In this document: positions 1 through 5,628 of the stretch, in pieces
Layout of the letters: each line of letters opens with the position of its first letter
Position numbering within the stretch: the first letter of the stretch is position 1
DNA from: Actinomycetes bacterium
GTDB lineage: Bacteria; Actinomycetota; Actinomycetes; Actinomycetales; Cellulomonadaceae
Direction of reading: 5' to 3'
DNA: 7,966 nt
Assembly: GCA_023425905.1 (NCBI GenBank)
Contig: JAFABT010000057.1
Coordinates: 1 to 7,966 of the forward strand
Translations under genes and position numbers: made by a program
The notes under the pieces: generated by a model
What the model saw: the letters and a program-made list of their open reading frames with translations, nothing else
What the model was told of the DNA's origin: nothing
The model's database searches: none

Positions 1-1
1 G

Positions 2-901
2 GACGAGGACCTCCAGCTCACCCTCCTGTGCCTCTACGAGCTCCACTACCAGGGCCTGGCCGGCGTCGACGACGCGTGGGAGTGGTCCCCCGAGCTGCTC
101 GCCGTGCGTGCCGAGATCGAGGCCGCCTTCGAGGCCGAGCTGCGCGCGCGCGTGCCCGTGCCGGAGCTGCCCGCACCGGACCGGGCATCGGTCGCCCGCG
201 CGCTCGTCGAGCTCACGTCCGCCGAGTCGGGTCCGAGCCTCGCCCGGTACGTCTCGCGCCGGGCGACCCCGGACCAGCTGCGCGAGCTGCTCGTGCACCG
301 CTCCGTCTACCAGCTCAAAGAGGCCGACCCGCACACGTGGGCGATCCCGCGGCTGTCCGGCGCGCCCAAGGGGGCGCTCGTCGAGATCCAGACCGACGAG
401 TACGGTGGCGGGTCGCCCGAGCGCATGCACGCCGCGCTGTTCGCGCGCACGATGCGCGGCCTCGACGTCGACGCCACCTACGGGGCGCACGTCGACGTCG
501 TGCCCGCCTCGACGCTCGCCTCGGTGACGATGATGTCGATGTTCGGGCTGCACCGGCGGCTGCGCGGAGCGATCGTCGGGCACCTCGCGGCCTTCGAGAT
601 GACCTCCTCGATCCCGAACCGGCTCTACGGCAACGGGTTCCGCCGCAACGGCTTCGACGAGGCGACGACGCACTACTTCGACGAGCATGTCGAGGCTGAT
701 GCGGTCCACGAACAGATCGCGTCCCGGGACCTCGCGGGCCGACTCGCCGAGGACGAGCCCGACCTGCTGCCCGACATCATGTTCGGCGCAGCCGCGTGCC
801 TCACGGTCGACGGGTGGGCCGGGGCGCACCTGCTTCGCAGCTGGGAGGCGGGGACGACGTCCCTGCGCCCTCGGCAGACGGCTGCGGAGGACGCGGCGTG
901 A
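2..901 (+). CDS. Iron-containing redox enzyme, haem-oxygenase-like diiron oxidase/oxygenase fold (5' partial)
   Basis: The frame is open from base 2 to the TGA at 899-901, giving 299 visible residues; the true start lies upstream of the window. The protein resembles the iron-containing redox enzyme family (Haem_oxygenas_2 type), all-helical non-haem iron enzymes related to CADD, UndA and SznF. A plausible ligand set is visible (numbered from the first visible residue): Glu133 in TDEYGGG followed ten residues later by His143, Glu199 in AAFEMTSS, and His229-x3-Asp233-x2-His236 in EHVEADAVHE. The H-x3-D-x2-H helix and the E-x9-H spacing match what I recall of SznF and CADD. The family oxidises or cleaves small organic substrates with O2; this member's substrate is unknown. 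Its stop overlaps the start of the CDGSH gene by 4 bp (GTGA), so the two are translationally coupled and may share electrons or iron. Family assignment is fairly sure; function is inference. Confidence 0.85.
   Translation, partial: DEDLQLTLLCLYELHYQGLAGVDDAWEWSPELLAVRAEIEAAFEAELRARVPVPELPAPDRASVARALVELTSAESGPSLARYVSRRATPDQLRELLVHRSVYQLKEADPHTWAIPRLSGAPKGALVEIQTDEYGGGSPERMHAALFARTMRGLDVDATYGAHVDVVPASTLASVTMMSMFGLHRRLRGAIVGHLAAFEMTSSIPNRLYGNGFRRNGFDEATTHYFDEHVEADAVHEQIASRDLAGRLAEDEPDLLPDIMFGAAACLTVDGWAGAHLLRSWEAGTTSLRPRQTAAEDAA
886..890 (+). promoter_or_regulatory. Ribosome binding site of the CDGSH gene
   Basis: GGAGG lies inside the end of the upstream coding region, 7 nt before GTG 898. It decides the start of the CDGSH gene, because no better site precedes any other in-frame GTG. 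Confidence 0.7.
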
Positions 902-1173
902 GCCGCGCGGTGCAGGGCGCCGGGCTCACCGTCGCGCGGGCCCCGGCGTCTGACGGCGGGGCACGGACCGACGCGTCGCCCTCGGAGTGCTCGATCACCC
1001 TGTGCCCGGACGGGCCGCTGCTCGTACGCGGCGACGTCACGCTGCTCGACTCCTCCGGGCAGCCGTTGCCGAGGACGCGCAACGTCGTCGCGCTGTGCCG
1101 CTGCGGCGGGTCGGCGATCAAGCCGTTCTGCGACGGGACGCACAAGGTCAACGGCTTCACGAGCGACGACTGA
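898..1173 (+). CDS. CDGSH iron-sulfur domain protein
   Basis: This is a 91-residue soluble protein starting at GTG 898, chosen because GGAGG at 886-890 lies 7 nt upstream and the GTG overlaps the preceding stop. It carries one complete CDGSH motif, CRCGGSAIKPFCDGTH, with ligands Cys67, Cys69, Cys78 and His82: the 3Cys-1His set that holds a labile [2Fe-2S] cluster in mitoNEET-like proteins. The stretch before it (CPDGPLLVRGDVTLLD, about residues 36-51) matches the short beta region typical of small actinobacterial single-CDGSH proteins. The first 30 residues are low complexity and could reflect an over-long start, although the ribosome site supports GTG 898. There is no signal peptide or membrane segment, unlike eukaryotic mitoNEET. 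It is probably an electron carrier or Fe-S donor for the upstream iron enzyme, with which it forms an operon; that role is inferred from coupling only. Confidence 0.9.
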   Translation: MSRAVQGAGLTVARAPASDGGARTDASPSECSITLCPDGPLLVRGDVTLLDSSGQPLPRTRNVVALCRCGGSAIKPFCDGTHKVNGFTSDD

Positions 1174-1177
1174 CCTC

Positions 1178-1231
1178 ACGACGGACGCCCGCCGCCCCGG
1201 CACGAGGCCGCGGGCGACGGGCGTCCGTCGT
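1178..1231. terminator. Long hairpin between convergent genes, probable bidirectional terminator
   Basis: A perfect 14-bp inverted repeat (1178-1191 with 1218-1231) encloses a second near-perfect 9-bp stem (1193-1201 with 1207-1216, one bulged C at 1211) and a 5-nt loop at 1202-1206. It begins 4 bp after the CDGSH stop and lies 52 bp past the stop of the minus-strand YtxH gene, so it can serve both transcripts. There is no T-tract on either side, as is common for actinobacterial hairpin terminators. Confidence 0.75.
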
Positions 1232-1283
1232 CGGTGCGGTGGTCACCGTGGCTGGCGGACACCCCGTCCCGAAGCGCGCGTCG

Positions 1284-1643
1284 CTAGACGACTTCGCCCT
1301 CGGGCTTCTCCGGCTGGCGCGCCGACCCCTGCCCCGGGCGTCCGGGCCCCGCGTCCGGGTCGGACGCGGCGTCGTACGGAGTCGTGGACGAGCCGGCTGG
1401 GCCGCCGCCGACGCCCACCTTGTCCTTCACCTTGTCGACGACCGTCCGGCCGACCGTGCGCGCCTGCTCGCTCACGAACCCGGCCGCCGTCGACGTCGCG
1501 GTGCCCACGGCGTCCTGCACCTGGTCGGAGGCCCAGATCTCCTTCGCCCGGGCGCGGATCTTCTCGTAGCTCTGGCGCCCGGCGCGTGCACCCAGGACGT
1601 ACCCGGCTGCCGCTCCGACGATGAACGCGGCCTTCTTCCCCAT
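1284..1643 (-). CDS. YtxH-like small membrane-anchored protein
   Basis: This 119-residue protein starts at ATG 1643, chosen because AAGGAGG (1649-1655) lies 5 nt upstream; an in-frame ATG further upstream at 1721 has no such site. Residues 4-21 (KAAFIVGAAAGYVLGARA) form a Gly/Ala-rich hydrophobic segment with small-residue spacing, typical of the YtxH family. A basic stretch follows (RQSYEKIRARAKEIW, 23-37), then an amphipathic region of predicted helix up to about residue 76, and a disordered tail rich in Pro, Gly, Asp and Glu. The family has no defined enzymatic role; members are small, often stress-related envelope proteins. The protein is likely single-pass, with the helical part in the cytoplasm. 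The gene is the last of the minus-strand run, 90 bp downstream of ligD, a gap large enough for its own promoter. I see no link to end joining other than position. Confidence 0.8.
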   Translation of the reverse strand: MGKKAAFIVGAAAGYVLGARAGRQSYEKIRARAKEIWASDQVQDAVGTATSTAAGFVSEQARTVGRTVVDKVKDKVGVGGGPAGSSTTPYDAASDPDAGPGRPGQGSARQPEKPEGEVV

Positions 1644-1733
1644 GGTTGCCTCCTTGGACACGGATCGATCAGTGCCCTCCACCTTGCGCCCTGCGGGGTC
1701 GCGTCGCACCCGGAGCGCCACGGCTGACGACGC
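1644..1733 (-). other. Gap between ligD and the YtxH-like gene
   Basis: This 90-bp non-coding stretch holds the YtxH ribosome site at its left end. It probably holds a promoter or serves as the intercistronic part of a ligD-ytxH transcript. I found no convincing -10/-35 pair and no strong hairpin after the ligD stop, so read-through from ligD is possible. Confidence 0.3.
1649..1655 (-). promoter_or_regulatory. Ribosome binding site of the YtxH-like gene
   Basis: On the minus strand this reads AAGGAGG, 5 nt before ATG 1643. It is the strongest Shine-Dalgarno match in the window and fixes the start of this gene. Confidence 0.8.
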
Positions 1734-2657
1734 TCAGCGAGGCGGGCGGCCCTGGGCCCCGCCGAGCCGGGCGAGCTCGGTGGCGTACACGTCGCCGTCG
1801 GCGTCGACGCGCTCGGCGACCTCGGCGAGCGTGAGCTGCGCGAGGTCGTCGTCGAGCTCGTCCCACCGGCGGGGCGCGGCCGCGGTCGCGCCGTCGCGGG
1901 CCCGCGGCGAGTACGGGGTGATCGTCGTCTTCGCGGGGCTGTTCTGCGACCAGTCGAGCAGGATGCGCCCCGTCCGCTCCGCCTTGCGGATGTTCGCGGT
2001 GAGGAAGGTCGGGTGTGCGGCTGCCAGCTCGCGCGCGAGCCGCTCGGCGTACCGGTGGACCGTCGCGGTGGGCTGCGGGCGGGCGAAGGGCGCGTAGAGC
2101 TGCAACCCCTTGCTGCCCGACGTCACGGGCAGGCACACGAGTCCGTCCTCGGCAAGGCGCTCCCGGACGAGGCCGGCGACGACGACGCATTCGGCGAGCC
2201 CCGTGCCCTCCCCCGGGTCGAGGTCGATGACGAGGCGGTCGGAGCCGCGCACGCCGCCGCGGCTCCCCACGGTCCACTGCGGCGTGTGCAGCTCGAGCGC
2301 ACCCTGGTTGACCGCCCACAGCAGCCCCGCGAGCCCGTCGAAGAACGGGTAGGTGACGTCCTTCCCCTCGTCGGCCGAGCCGGGCGAGGCGGGCAGGGTC
2401 TGCCGACGCACCCAGTCGGGCACGCCCGCGGGCACGTTCTTCTCGAAGAAGTGCAGCTCCCCCATCCCGTGCGGGTAGCGGATCCGGGTGACCGGGCGCT
2501 CGCGGAGCTGTGCGAGCAGCGGACCCTGCACGCGGGCGACGTAGTCGAGCAGCTCGCTCTTCGTCGTGCCGGTCTGCGGGTAGAGCACCTTGCCCGGGTG
2601 CGTCAGGCGCACCGGGTGGCCGTCCACCTCGAGCACCGTGACGTCGTCGTCCTTCAT
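1734..2657 (-). other. Possible internal translation start giving a free LigD polymerase domain
   Basis: Met341 of LigD (ATG at 2657-2655) sits at the boundary between the linker and the polymerase domain. It is preceded by GGAGG (2664-2668 on the minus strand) with a 6-nt spacer. Initiation here would give a 307-residue stand-alone primase-polymerase. That resembles the separate LigD-like polymerases found in many actinobacteria. This is a signal seen in sequence, not a proven product; it could also mark an old gene fusion. Confidence 0.35.
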
Positions 2658-3677
2658 CGCGCGCCTCCGTCCGTCGCTCCCACGGTGCGTCGCGACGGAC
2701 GGCGCCGCAACCGGCGCGCGCGTCGGCTCGTCCTGCCACGGGTCGGCCGGCACGTCCTCGCGCAGCCCGACGAGCACAGGATGCCGGAGCCTGCCTGAGC
2801 CCGTCCGGCCCAGGTAGGCCACGTCGACGACGACCTCCCCCGTGCACCACCGGGCGCCCTCCGCGTCGAGCCGCGGCACGGGCTCCGTGAAGGGGCTCTG
2901 CGGCGACGCGGTGGCCTCGAGCACGCGACCGAGCTGCGCGGCGAGCGTCGCCGACAGCCCCGAGCCGGCCCGGCCGAGGAAGCGCACCGCACCGCCGTCG
3001 TCGCGTGCACCGAGCAGCAGCGCCCCGAGCCGTCCCGAGCCACCGCGCTCGGGACGCCACCCGCACACGAGCGCCGTCCGTCGAGCGCGATGGGGCACCT
3101 TGACCCAGTCCTCGGACCGGCCAGCCCGGTAGCGCGACGCCGCACGCTTGGCCATGACGCCCTCGAGCCCCTGCGCCCGGGTCGCCGCGAGCAAGGCGTC
3201 GACGTCGTCGTGCAGCGGGGACAGGGAGACGCGCGCGGGCAGGTCGAGCGCGTCGAGGCGGGCGCGGCGGCGCGTGAACGGCAGGCCGCGCAGGTCCTGG
3301 CCGTCGTACGCCAGCAGGTCGAAGACGACGAAGGTGACGGCGGGCAGGTCCCCCGGGCGCCCGTCCCCGCGGAGGCGACCCATGACGGCCGGGAAGCTGG
3401 GCCGTCCCGCGTCGAGGACGAGGACCTCGCCGTCGAGGACCGCGCCGGGCAGGGCACCGAGCCCGGCGAGCTCCGGCAGGGCGGCAGCGACGTCGCGACC
3501 GGTCCGGGTGCGCAGCTTCAGCCGGCCGGAGCGGGTGTCGGCGACGAGGCGGACCCCGTCCCACTTCACCTCGTAGACCCACCCGGGCCCGCGCGGCACG
3601 TCGGCAGGCGTCACGCTGCGCCCCGCGAGCATCGGTTCCACCCGACTCATCCTGCCCAGCGGCGGGAGCCGGGGCAT
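1734..3677 (-). CDS. ligD: Multifunctional DNA end-joining ligase LigD, ligase-polymerase (LIG-POL) form
   Basis: This 647-residue enzyme joins double-strand breaks with Ku. Residues 10-315 are an ATP-dependent DNA ligase: motif I EVKWDGVR with the adenylated Lys38, LDGEVLVL with Glu84, FVVFDLLAYDG (116-126), motif IV EGVMAKR (172-178), motif V with Lys193, then an OB-fold with VAYLGRTGSGRLRHP (287-300). Residues 316-340 form a Pro/Arg/Ser-rich linker. Residues 341-640 are a primase-polymerase domain of the LigD type: LTHPGKVLYP (358-367), LHTPQW with His464, catalytic IDLDPG with Asp485 and Asp487, TSGSKGLQLY (519-528), LLDWSQN with Asp575 and KTTITPYSPRA (583-593). There is no 3'-phosphoesterase domain, and the domain order is the Bacillus type rather than the mycobacterial POL-PE-LIG. 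ATG 3677 and ATG 3650 are both possible starts; neither has a good ribosome site. The gene lies 53 bp downstream of the chemoreceptor, with a strong hairpin between. Confidence 0.95.
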   Translation of the reverse strand: MPRLPPLGRMSRVEPMLAGRSVTPADVPRGPGWVYEVKWDGVRLVADTRSGRLKLRTRTGRDVAAALPELAGLGALPGAVLDGEVLVLDAGRPSFPAVMGRLRGDGRPGDLPAVTFVVFDLLAYDGQDLRGLPFTRRRARLDALDLPARVSLSPLHDDVDALLAATRAQGLEGVMAKRAASRYRAGRSEDWVKVPHRARRTALVCGWRPERGGSGRLGALLLGARDDGGAVRFLGRAGSGLSATLAAQLGRVLEATASPQSPFTEPVPRLDAEGARWCTGEVVVDVAYLGRTGSGRLRHPVLVGLREDVPADPWQDEPTRAPVAAPSVATHRGSDGRRRAMKDDDVTVLEVDGHPVRLTHPGKVLYPQTGTTKSELLDYVARVQGPLLAQLRERPVTRIRYPHGMGELHFFEKNVPAGVPDWVRRQTLPASPGSADEGKDVTYPFFDGLAGLLWAVNQGALELHTPQWTVGSRGGVRGSDRLVIDLDPGEGTGLAECVVVAGLVRERLAEDGLVCLPVTSGSKGLQLYAPFARPQPTATVHRYAERLARELAAAHPTFLTANIRKAERTGRILLDWSQNSPAKTTITPYSPRARDGATAAAPRRWDELDDDLAQLTLAEVAERVDADGDVYATELARLGGAQGRPPR

Positions 3678-3686
3678 CCGCTGGTG

Positions 3687-3726
3687 CCCCGGGGGCGGGA
3701 CGTCCGTCGTCGTCCCGCCCCCGGGG
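3687..3726. terminator. Perfect 16-bp hairpin after the chemoreceptor gene, just upstream of ligD
   Basis: Arms 3687-3702 and 3711-3726 are exact reverse complements (16 of 16, nearly all G/C) around an 8-nt loop, with no T-tract. It begins 4 bp beyond the chemoreceptor stop and ends 9 bp before ATG 3677 of LigD. The simplest reading is a terminator for the chemoreceptor, but it also falls in the leader of any transcript that reads into ligD. Confidence 0.75.
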
Positions 3727-3730
3727 TCGC

Positions 3731-5389
3731 TCAGACCTTGAAGCGGCCGACGAGCTGGTCGAGCTCGAGGGACGTCGCGGCGAGCTCGTCCGCGGAGGTC
3801 CGCACCTGCCCGATGCTCCCCACGGTCTGCTCCGCGTTCGCCGCGAGCGCCTGGACGTTCGCCGCGATCGACGAGGCGGCCGTCGCGGCCTCGGACACGT
3901 TGCCGGCCATCGACGACGTCGTGACGCTCTGCTCCTCGACCGCCCCCGCGATGCTGCTCTGGTGCTCGTTGACCCGGCCGATGACCTCGCTCGTCGAGGA
4001 GATCGCCGTGACGGCCTGCGCGATGTCCTGCTGGATCTCGGCGATGCGCTGCGTGATCTCCTCGGTCGCCCGTGCCGTCTCCTGGGCGAGGTCCTTGACC
4101 TCGCTCGCGACGACGGCGAAGCCCTTGCCGGCGTCGCCCGCGCGGGCCGCCTCGATCGTCGCGTTGAGCGCGAGGAGGTTCGTCTGCTCGGCGATCGAGT
4201 TGATGAGCGCGACGACGCCGCCGACGGCCGCCGACGAGTCACCGAGGCGGGTCACCGTCGCGTTCGCCTCCGCGGTCTGGTTGACGGCGGTGTGACCGGC
4301 CTTGCTCGCGTCCGAGGCGCTGCGGGCGATCTCGCCGATCGAGGCCCCCATCTGCTCGCTCGCGGCGGCGACCGACTGGACGTTCCCGGAGACCTGCTGC
4401 GCGGCGGCGGCGGCGAGCGTCGCCTGGGTCGCGGCGTCGTCCGCCTGGCGGCTCATCTCGGCGCTCACGACCGAGAGCTCCTGAGCCGCGGCGGCCGACG
4501 TCTGCGCCGAGTGGCCGATCTCCCGCACGAGCTGGGCGATGTTGTCGACGAACCTGTTGAAGACTCCGCCGAGCACGCCGATCTCGTCGTCGCCGTGCTC
4601 GACGACGCGCTGGGTGAGGTCGCCGTCGCCGTCCGCGATCTCACGGAGCCGGTTCGTGAGCGCCCGGATGGGGCGCACGATGCTGCGGACGAGGAACACG
4701 GCGATGACGACGAGCGCGACGATCGCGAGGCCGGTGCCGCCGAGGACGACGGCCTTGGTCGCGTCGCCGGCGGCGGCCGCGGCGGCGGCCCGCTCGGCGA
4801 GCAGGACGTCCTCCGCGTCGGTGATCTCGGTGAGCACCCGGCGGATCTCGTCCATGACGGCCTTGCCCGTGTCGGACATGACGACCGCACGGGCGTCGTC
4901 GAAGCCGTACTCGCGCCGCAGGTCGATCGTCTGGGTCATCTCGGTGAACTTCGCGTCGACGAGGGGACGCAGCTCGGCGATGCGCTCCTGCTGCGCGGGG
5001 TTGTCCGACGTGAGGGACTGCAGCGTGTCGATCGTCGCGGTCACGGACTCGCTCGCGGCCGTGAAGGGCTCGAGGTACCGGTCCTCGCCCGCGATGAGGT
5101 AGCCGCGCTGGCCGGTCTCGGCGTCCTTGAGCAGCGAGAGCACGGCGTCGGCGGCCCCGAGGACCTCGTGCGTGTGCGACACGGACTCGTTGTTGTCGAG
5201 CAGCGCCTGGGAGTTGACGAGGGACGTCACGCCGATGAGGCCGAGGAACACGAGGGCGACCGCGTAACCGGCGATGAGCCGGATCCGGATCGACTTGCGC
5301 ATCCGGCGCGCGCGCGCGGGCTCCTGCGTCGGCGCGGCGTCCGAGCGGGTCACCTCGTCGACCTCGAGGGTGGTGGTGTCAGACGGCAT
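3731..5389 (-). CDS. Methyl-accepting chemotaxis protein with CHASE3 sensor
   Basis: This 552-residue chemoreceptor controls CheA kinase activity in the flagellar signalling array. Segments in order: a hydrophilic cytoplasmic N-terminus (1-36, ending in basic RARRMRKS), first membrane helix (about 38-58), extracellular CHASE3 domain (about 60-200, with the family signature DAETGQRGYLIAGEDRYLEP at 89-108), second membrane helix (about 213-235), HAMP (about 236-288, SIVRPIRALTNRLREIADGD), and a long antiparallel coiled-coil signalling domain. Its tip, about 396-432, contains EQTNLLALNATIEAARAG and the conserved GKGFAVVASEVKDLA. The protein ends in LVGRFKV and has no NWETF-type tail for tethering CheR/CheB. 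Start ATG 5389 has a weak GAAGGGG site about 10 nt upstream; ATG 5302 is a less likely alternative. The ligand cannot be predicted, as CHASE3 is a generic helical sensor. The gene separates ligD from ku. Confidence 0.95.
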   Translation of the reverse strand: MPSDTTTLEVDEVTRSDAAPTQEPARARRMRKSIRIRLIAGYAVALVFLGLIGVTSLVNSQALLDNNESVSHTHEVLGAADAVLSLLKDAETGQRGYLIAGEDRYLEPFTAASESVTATIDTLQSLTSDNPAQQERIAELRPLVDAKFTEMTQTIDLRREYGFDDARAVVMSDTGKAVMDEIRRVLTEITDAEDVLLAERAAAAAAAGDATKAVVLGGTGLAIVALVVIAVFLVRSIVRPIRALTNRLREIADGDGDLTQRVVEHGDDEIGVLGGVFNRFVDNIAQLVREIGHSAQTSAAAAQELSVVSAEMSRQADDAATQATLAAAAAQQVSGNVQSVAAASEQMGASIGEIARSASDASKAGHTAVNQTAEANATVTRLGDSSAAVGGVVALINSIAEQTNLLALNATIEAARAGDAGKGFAVVASEVKDLAQETARATEEITQRIAEIQQDIAQAVTAISSTSEVIGRVNEHQSSIAGAVEEQSVTTSSMAGNVSEAATAASSIAANVQALAANAEQTVGSIGQVRTSADELAATSLELDQLVGRFKV

Positions 5390-5628
5390 GGCTCTGAGGC
5401 CCCTTCTGCTGGGCTGGGGTGGGCCTCCGGCGACGGGGCCCGCGGGGGATGCCCGCGGCGTGCACGGGCGCAGGAGCGCGGCGCGACGGCGTTCGACTCC
5501 ACCCGTCCGTTCGGCGGCAGGCCGCGAGATGTGAGGCTCCGGGCCGGGCGAGTGCTGCTCCCACGCCTCCGGTGGCAGCCGGTGCGCCGCCGCGTCATGC
5601 TGCGAGGAGTCGGGAGGAGGTGGTGGCC
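5390..5628. promoter_or_regulatory. Divergent control region between the chemoreceptor and ku
   Basis: These 239 bp separate the minus-strand chemoreceptor from the plus-strand ku-PHP pair and should hold both promoters. I see no clear -10/-35 boxes or a flagellar-sigma-type promoter. Visible items: a 7-bp hairpin CCGCGGG-ggatg-CCCGCGG (5440-5446 with 5452-5458), which would fall in the chemoreceptor leader; two GTTCG repeats 18 bp apart (5491-5495, 5509-5513) upstream of ku; and the ku ribosome site at the right end. I saw no clear SOS-type operator. Confidence 0.6.
5613..5620 (+). promoter_or_regulatory. Ribosome binding site of ku
   Basis: GGAGGAGG ends 8 nt before GTG 5629. It supports that start over the in-frame GTG at 5623, which would leave only 2 nt of spacing. 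Confidence 0.75.

Noticed and set aside
673..1203. Minus-strand frame opposite the iron enzyme and CDGSH genes
   Set aside because: It is the antisense of two well-supported genes, with no recognisable motif.
1237..1248. Short palindrome CGGTG-GT-CACCG as an operator
   Set aside because: It has only 5-bp arms next to a much stronger terminator hairpin, between two gene ends where an operator is unlikely.
1669..4242. A long 857-codon minus-strand frame across ligD and part of the chemoreceptor gene
   Set aside because: It is extremely Arg/Ser/Pro-rich, matches no family, and overlaps two clearly identified genes in another frame. It is a by-product of high GC.
5440..5458. 7-bp hairpin in the chemoreceptor leader as a riboswitch or terminator
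   Set aside because: The stem is short, no riboswitch consensus is visible, and such GC palindromes are frequent here; kept only as a note in the control region.
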